Source: Ananas comosus (Eukaryota > Streptophyta > Magnoliopsida > Poales > Bromeliaceae). Taken from it: a stretch of DNA of 64,000 nucleotides. The stretch's first letter is position 1; every line of letters starts with the position of its first letter. A model generated the notes under the pieces. The model had not been told where the DNA came from and did not search any database. It worked only from the letters and a program-made list of their open reading frames with translations. A program made the translations under genes and the position numbers. The DNA lies in contig NC_033627.1 of the NCBI RefSeq assembly GCF_001540865.1, positions 4,741,581 to 4,805,580 on the forward strand. The letters run 5' to 3'. Positions 59,503-64,000 of the stretch are shown here, one piece after another.

Positions 59503-62500
59503 TGGCAGTTTGATAATAGATAGGAAGGAGCATGGTTTTTTCCAAGTGAAGTTCAATTATGCTGGGTATTTTAAAACAGTAAAAACTGCATGTGGACTGA
59601 GATATTGTGATGGTAAGAAGCATTCGTTGATGATAGACCTTGATAGTTACAATCTTACTGAATTATGTCGAGATGTGCGATCACTATGGGATTGGGGTGT
59701 TACGGAGAACATTGGTATATGGTATATAGCAAGAGATGTTAAGCCAAAGAAATTCATTCAAGTAATCTCTGAGCAGGAGTTGATGGCTATATTTTCTATA
59801 TACAATGACATGAAAGAAGCAGAAATTTTTATAACTATTCAGTCGCAAGGCATTCCATTAAACTATAATGGTGAAAAAACTCTAACACAAGAAGGCAATA
59901 TTGATATGATTGATGATAACATTGAAGGTGTTGGTGAAGGTGTTGGTGAAGGTGCTGGTGAAGGTGTTGGTGAAGATATTGGTGGAGCAATTGGTGAAAA
60001 TGTTGGTCAAGTCGCCGAAGAAGCAGTTGATGAAGATATTGGTGAAAATATTGGTGAAGCATTTGGTGAAGATGTTGGTCAAGTTGCTAAAGAACCAGTT
60101 GATGAATCAGATGCAATGTTAAGTGAAGATAGCTTTCGTTCTCTTAAAACTGATGATTCTGATTTAGAGGATAATATGGATCATGTGGGAACATTTTCAT
60201 ATGATGTGAATAACCCTATTATGGAAGTAGGAGCAAAATATCCAAATGTAGGTTCATTTAGAGATGTATTGACTCATTTTGCCCTACTAAATGAGTTTGA
60301 GTATAATCTACAAAAAAGTGATCTTTTGAGGGTAACTGCAACGTGCGCAAAATCTAATTGCAAGTGGCGAATCCATGCATCTCGACTTCAAGATTCCTTA
60401 GTTTTTCAGGTAATACCAACATTATCCTATTTTCACTTTTCATTCTTGAATGTACTTTTAGTATCATTCATTTATAAATGAAAGTTGCTGATATTTCTAA
60501 CTAACATTTACGTGATAGATAAAGACTTTACAAGGAGAGCACACATGCACGTCGGCCAATAGGTGTCGGAACAAAGTGGCAACACAATCGTGGGTGTACA
60601 ATAGGGTTATTGAGTGGCTACGGTTGGAAGGAGATTTATCTACAACTGAATTGCGGAAAAGACTGCAACAAAAATATCATATGGATTTGACCTATTCCAA
60701 GATATTTAGGGGAAAAGAAATGGCATTGTCTAAGATTCATGGGCATTGGGAGTATTCGTATCAAAGAATTTATGATTTTAAGGAGGAAATTGTTAGAAGA
60801 AATTCCGGAAGCCACGTGGAGGTAAAGCTGGAAGTGATTAACGGAGAGTATCATTTTCAGCGAGTTTTTCTTGCATTTGGTCCATGCATACAAGGATTCC
60901 TCAATGGATGTAGACCTTACATTGCATTAGATGGATGCCATCTCAAAGGAAAGCATAGAGGAGTTTTGATATCGGCCACAAGTATTGACGGAAACAAATC
61001 AATTTTTTCCGTTGCTTTTGGTGTTGTGGAGTCGGAGAACTCGAATAGTTGGGAATGGTTTCTTCATGGGTTGAAGACAGCTATAGGAGAATTCGAAGGC
61101 CTAGTATTCTCCTCAGATAGACAAAAAGGCTTAGATGAGGCCGTTCAAGTTGTATATCCAAGAGTTGAACATAGAGAATGCATGCGCCATCTTTATGCCA
61201 ATTTCAAAAAAAAATTTCATGGAGACTGCTATAGAGACAATCTGTGGGCTGCAGCAAGAGCATATACACCTAATGTTTACGAAACTAGCATCGCTAAGGT
61301 GTATGAAGCAAATCCAATGGCTATTGAATACTTGCGGCAAAACCATAGTTATTTGTGGAGCCGAAGTAAATTTGGAACGATGGCTAAGTGTGATTACTTG
61401 ACTAACAATATTTTTGAATCATTCAATGCATGGATATCCAATGATAGGCATAAACCATTGATTGATTTGCTCGATACTCTCCGGCAAAAAATAATGGTTA
61501 AGATGGAGGATAGAAGAAATAGAGCAAGAAAATGGGATCATGAAATTGTACCAACGGTTCTCAAATATGTAAACAATATAAGCAAGGTAGTACACTAATT
61601 TATACTATCTAATGCAGTATACTGAGTTTTTCTTTACCTTTAAGCTATAGTCTAATTACTTTGGCCTCTTCATACACTGATTTATGCTATCTAATGCAGT
61701 ACATAGATTTTTTTCTTTACCTTTAAGCTATAGGAAGTTGCAGTACACTAATTTATGCATCCATCTTCACAATTTTAGGGTTTGGGTCAATATGAGGTGC
61801 TATGGAGTGATGAATTCTCAGCAGAAGTGATTGGACCTCAATCAAGGTTTGAAGTTAGACTACATGATATGCAGTGTAGCTGCAGGTTATGGCAAGTGAA
61901 AGGTGTGCCATGCATTCATGCAATGGCAGTAATAGGTAAATTAAAAAATGAAAAGTGGGAAAAATATGTGCACCCATATTTTACAGTGGCCAAATATAAG
62001 GAGGCCTATGCTAGTTCCATTGCACCATTACCCAGTTGTGATCAATGGGTAAAGATTGATATCGGTCATCGTGTATTACCTCCTATTTTAAATAGGCCAG
62101 CTGGAAGACCTCAAAACAAGCGAATTAGAGCACAAGATGAGATGGCAATTAGGAAAAGGCATCGATGCAAAAGATGCAATAAGTTAGGCCATCGTGCAAA
62201 AACATGCAAGAACCCTGTCGATGCGAATCAACAGCCTGCTGCAGGACCATCTCAAGCAGCGAATCAACAACCTGCTGCAGGATCATCTCAAGCAGCGAAT
62301 CAACAACCTGCTGCAGGATCATCTCAAGCAGCGAATCGACAGCCTACAGGACCACCACAAGTAGGTAATGAGCACTCTAAAGCACCAATTCCAACAGGGA
62401 ATCAGCAAGCAGGGAATACACACTCTGAACCACCATCTCAAGCAAGTATTAGCAATGGCACAAGGTACTATGCTGACCAACAATGTTCACTTTTAATTTT

Positions 62501-62639
62501 TTTGTCTTTGCTATCATAGTAACTATATAAAAACTGCAGGCGTAGAGGGAAGAGGGTAGCATCGAGATCAAGACACTTGCAGTCGCAAGAAGAAAGTGCT
62601 ATTTCAGAAATTGATGCACTTGGTTGTCTAGAAAATTAA
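59503..62639 (+). CDS. MuDR/MULE-type transposase
   Basis: Coding exons 59503-60409, 60519-61586, 61779-62464 and 62540-62639 join in phase with GT/AG and give about 919 codons; a 5' exon with the start codon is not identified, so the N-terminus is open (acceptor ctacag at 59497-59502). Domains in order: a PB1-like N-terminal module; an acidic (GVGE)n repeat (about 59930-60110); a MuDR DNA-binding domain (SFRDVLTHFALLNEFEY ... CKWRIHASRL); the MULE transposase core with YIALDGCHLKGKHRG (first Asp), VFSSDRQKGLDEAV (second Asp) and HRECMRHLYANFKKKF; TNNIFESFNAWI; a SWIM zinc finger (CSCRLWQVKGVPCIH); a CCHC zinc knuckle (CKRCNKLGHRAKTC); and a QPAAGxSQAAN repeat. No stop or frameshift is seen. 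It cuts and reinserts elements bearing matching MULE ends. A FAR1-like domesticated gene is less likely because MULE-like ends flank it. Confidence 0.88.
59930..60110 (+). repeat. 12-bp coding repeat (GVGE) in the transposase
   Basis: Imperfect copies of ggtgttggtgaa encode an acidic Gly-Val-Gly-Glu tract, later varied to IGE/VGQ, between the N-terminal module and the MuDR domain. Confidence 0.85.
62225..62345 (+). repeat. 36-bp coding repeat (QPAAGxSQAAN) in the transposase tail
   Basis: Three nearly identical units and a partial fourth follow the zinc knuckle and encode a Gln/Ala/Pro-rich low-complexity tail. Confidence 0.85.
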
Positions 62640-63290
62640 ATTAAGATTTGGTTTAGACAAACAGTTGATATAGTGAAAGCCTTATTTTGGTCGGTTTGAA
62701 TGGATGTAGTGAAAGCCTTATTTTGGTATGTTTGAATGGATGTAGTGAAAGCCATATTTTGATATGTACTTACTTAAAATGGATAGCAGTTGGTTTGAAA
62801 CTTGCTGCAATGTGTTGTTGATGCATTGAACCTTTGTCTTTGTATTGGTTTGAAACTTGAATAACAGTTGTTTTGGTTTGAATAGATATGTGTTGTGGAT
62901 ACTATGTGTTGTGGATGTGATACCTTTGTCTTTGTTTTGGTTTGAAACTTGAATAACTGTGGATACTATGATTTGATTCGATAGCTGTGGATACAATGTT
63001 TTCAATAGATATGTGTTGTATTTGGTTTAATAGCAGTTGTTTTTTTTTTTGTTTGTATTGGTTTGAAACTTGATGCAATAGCTGTGGATACTATGTTTCC
63101 CAAATCTTTCATTACTCTGCAAAATGTAAGTAGAAATGAGCTGCAAGTGTTTTATCACTCACTATCTAATGCATTACAACAAGTACAAAAATTACTCTGC
63201 AAAATGTAAGTAGAAATAAAGCTGTTTTATCACATTACAACAAGTACAAGGATTACTGTTTTATCACTCACATTTTATTACATTGTCAAA
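62640..63290. other. Spacer between the convergent MULE genes
   Basis: It has diffuse repeats of tggtttgaaacttga, gtggatactatg and agtgaaagccttattttgg (several copies between 62670 and 63110). No coding sequence. It contains the 3' ends of both genes. Confidence 0.5.
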
Positions 63291-63696
63291 CTAAACAAGA
63301 AATTTACCAAAACTAAACATACAAGCAGCTTTAAGTAGAAATAAAGTTTTATTTTCTAACTTCTGAATACGATGCTCCATTGCTTCTTGAAATGCTTGTA
63401 CTTGGTATTTCAAGTCAACAGTATTGTGGTGTGCATCATCAATCCAACCAAAGTAATTACAGTGCTCATTACTCTGCAAAATATAAAACTAATTAGTAAA
63501 TGATTAAAATTTAAAGTTAGGGTTAAATACTGCAGATAATGCAAAAAAATTGTCTTACCCCCCAATTTGGACACCCATAGAACCGACGACCTCTAGTGTG
63601 CGGTTGCTTTGAAACCCAAATTCTATAAGTTTTAAAACAATCGCACTTCGGGATTTGGTTGCTCGAAGAAGAATCCGCTGATCTTTCACTCATCAT
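63291..63696 (-). CDS. GRF zinc-finger protein (MULE-associated)
   Basis: Two exons, 63696-63559 and 63473-63291, joined in phase (donor GTAAGA, acceptor TTTGCAG), give 106 aa. The protein has a GRF-type zinc finger: CDC near residues 18-20, then RGRRFYGCPNW, with the last Cys after the splice (NEHCNYFGWID). It continues with a heptad-like helix (VQAFQEAMEHRIQKLENK) and a hydrophobic C-terminal segment (LFLLKAACMFSF). It resembles the many small plant proteins of the At4g04775 type. GRF fingers bind single-stranded nucleic acid in other proteins; the role here is unknown. It faces the transposase tail to tail. A TATAAATT lies at 63848-63841. The first of two adjacent ATGs was taken as the start. 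Confidence 0.8.
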
Positions 63697-63840
63697 AAAT
63701 ATATTAGAAGAGAAAAAAGATTGAAAAATAAAATTGTTGGGATTTAACAGATAAAAATGAGCGAAGAAGCAAAATAGTGTATCAATAAAGGAGAAAATAG
63801 CAAAAAAAGAGATGTATGAAATGTTGCAATGGAGTGATAA

Positions 63841-63848
63841 ATTTATAG
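63841..63848 (-). promoter_or_regulatory. Possible TATA box of the GRF zinc-finger gene
   Basis: TATAAATT on the minus strand about 145 bases before the ATG, close to the presumed right terminal repeat of the MULE, as expected if the terminal repeat acts as promoter. Confidence 0.4.
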
Positions 63849-64000
63849 AGGAAGAATATGACCGTTAGGGTCATTTTTAGGGACATTTTTGTACAACTTT
63901 ATTAATTTGGATTTTTGGAGGGATATAATTGTAAGGGCAAAATGGACATTTCACTTATAAAGAACAAAGATGACCGTTGGCATTTTTGCAAGGACATTTT

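Larger units (their letters stand above)
58732..64000. mobile_element. Autonomous-type MULE, right end beyond the window
   Basis: The left end starts ggggttatttgcatacaagt, followed by repeated atgtccctgcaaa-type words to about 58870. At the right edge the reverse complement of 63860-64000 has the same kind of words (aaatgtccttgcaaa, aaatgtccctaaa, ggtcat), as expected of a diverged terminal inverted repeat whose outer ~80 bases lie past the window. Between them are a MuDR-type transposase (plus strand) and a convergent GRF zinc-finger gene (minus strand). The target duplication cannot be checked. Confidence 0.7.

Noticed and set aside
59835..60122. Open frames rich in His/Gln or Lys/Val across the GVGE repeat
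   Set aside because: They are other frames of the in-frame 12-bp repeat in the transposase.

Overview
This is nuclear DNA of a flowering plant, most likely a commelinid monocot (pineapple-like; an inference, not proven). Coding exons are GC-rich at their 5' ends, introns are long and end in GT/AG, and genes are islands in AT-rich DNA full of (TA)n tracts and small transposons. Five single N bases (14889, 15706, 16832, 35901, 57021) mark assembly uncertainty.

Four host genes can be modelled. (1) A secreted DUF538 protein, plus strand, 6227-9758, two exons. (2) A subtilisin-like serine protease, minus strand, 13105-10606, two exons, 807 aa. (3) An MFSD12-like major facilitator transporter, minus strand, twelve coding exons between 25892 and 19106, 461 aa, with a non-coding first exon near 27375-27184. 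(4) The mitochondrial succinyl-CoA ligase alpha subunit, minus strand, seven exons between 55234 and 47599, 345 aa. All splice phases of genes 3 and 4 close without a frame error.

The rest is mainly mobile DNA. At 1-4800 there is a MULE-type MITE holding a LINE 3' end, a second MITE, a GC-rich island, a Helitron-like end and a hAT-like element. At 13.2-19 kb there are long-inverted-repeat MITEs and a Helitron-like end. At 27.4-47.5 kb there is no host gene: it holds tRNA-derived SINEs, a dense MITE cluster in TA tracts (31.9-34.0 kb), a foldback element, a TRIM retrotransposon and diverged paralogous blocks, one of which preserves an empty insertion site.

The right end (55.3-64.0 kb) is the richest. 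A MITE with a perfect 9-bp target duplication lies in the succinyl-CoA ligase promoter. A 2.0-kb Pack-MULE with a 9-bp target duplication carries a frameshifted fragment of a ZIP zinc transporter. A large MULE follows, with an apparently intact MuDR-type transposase and a convergent GRF zinc-finger gene; this resembles the two-gene layout of maize MuDR, and its right end runs out of the window.
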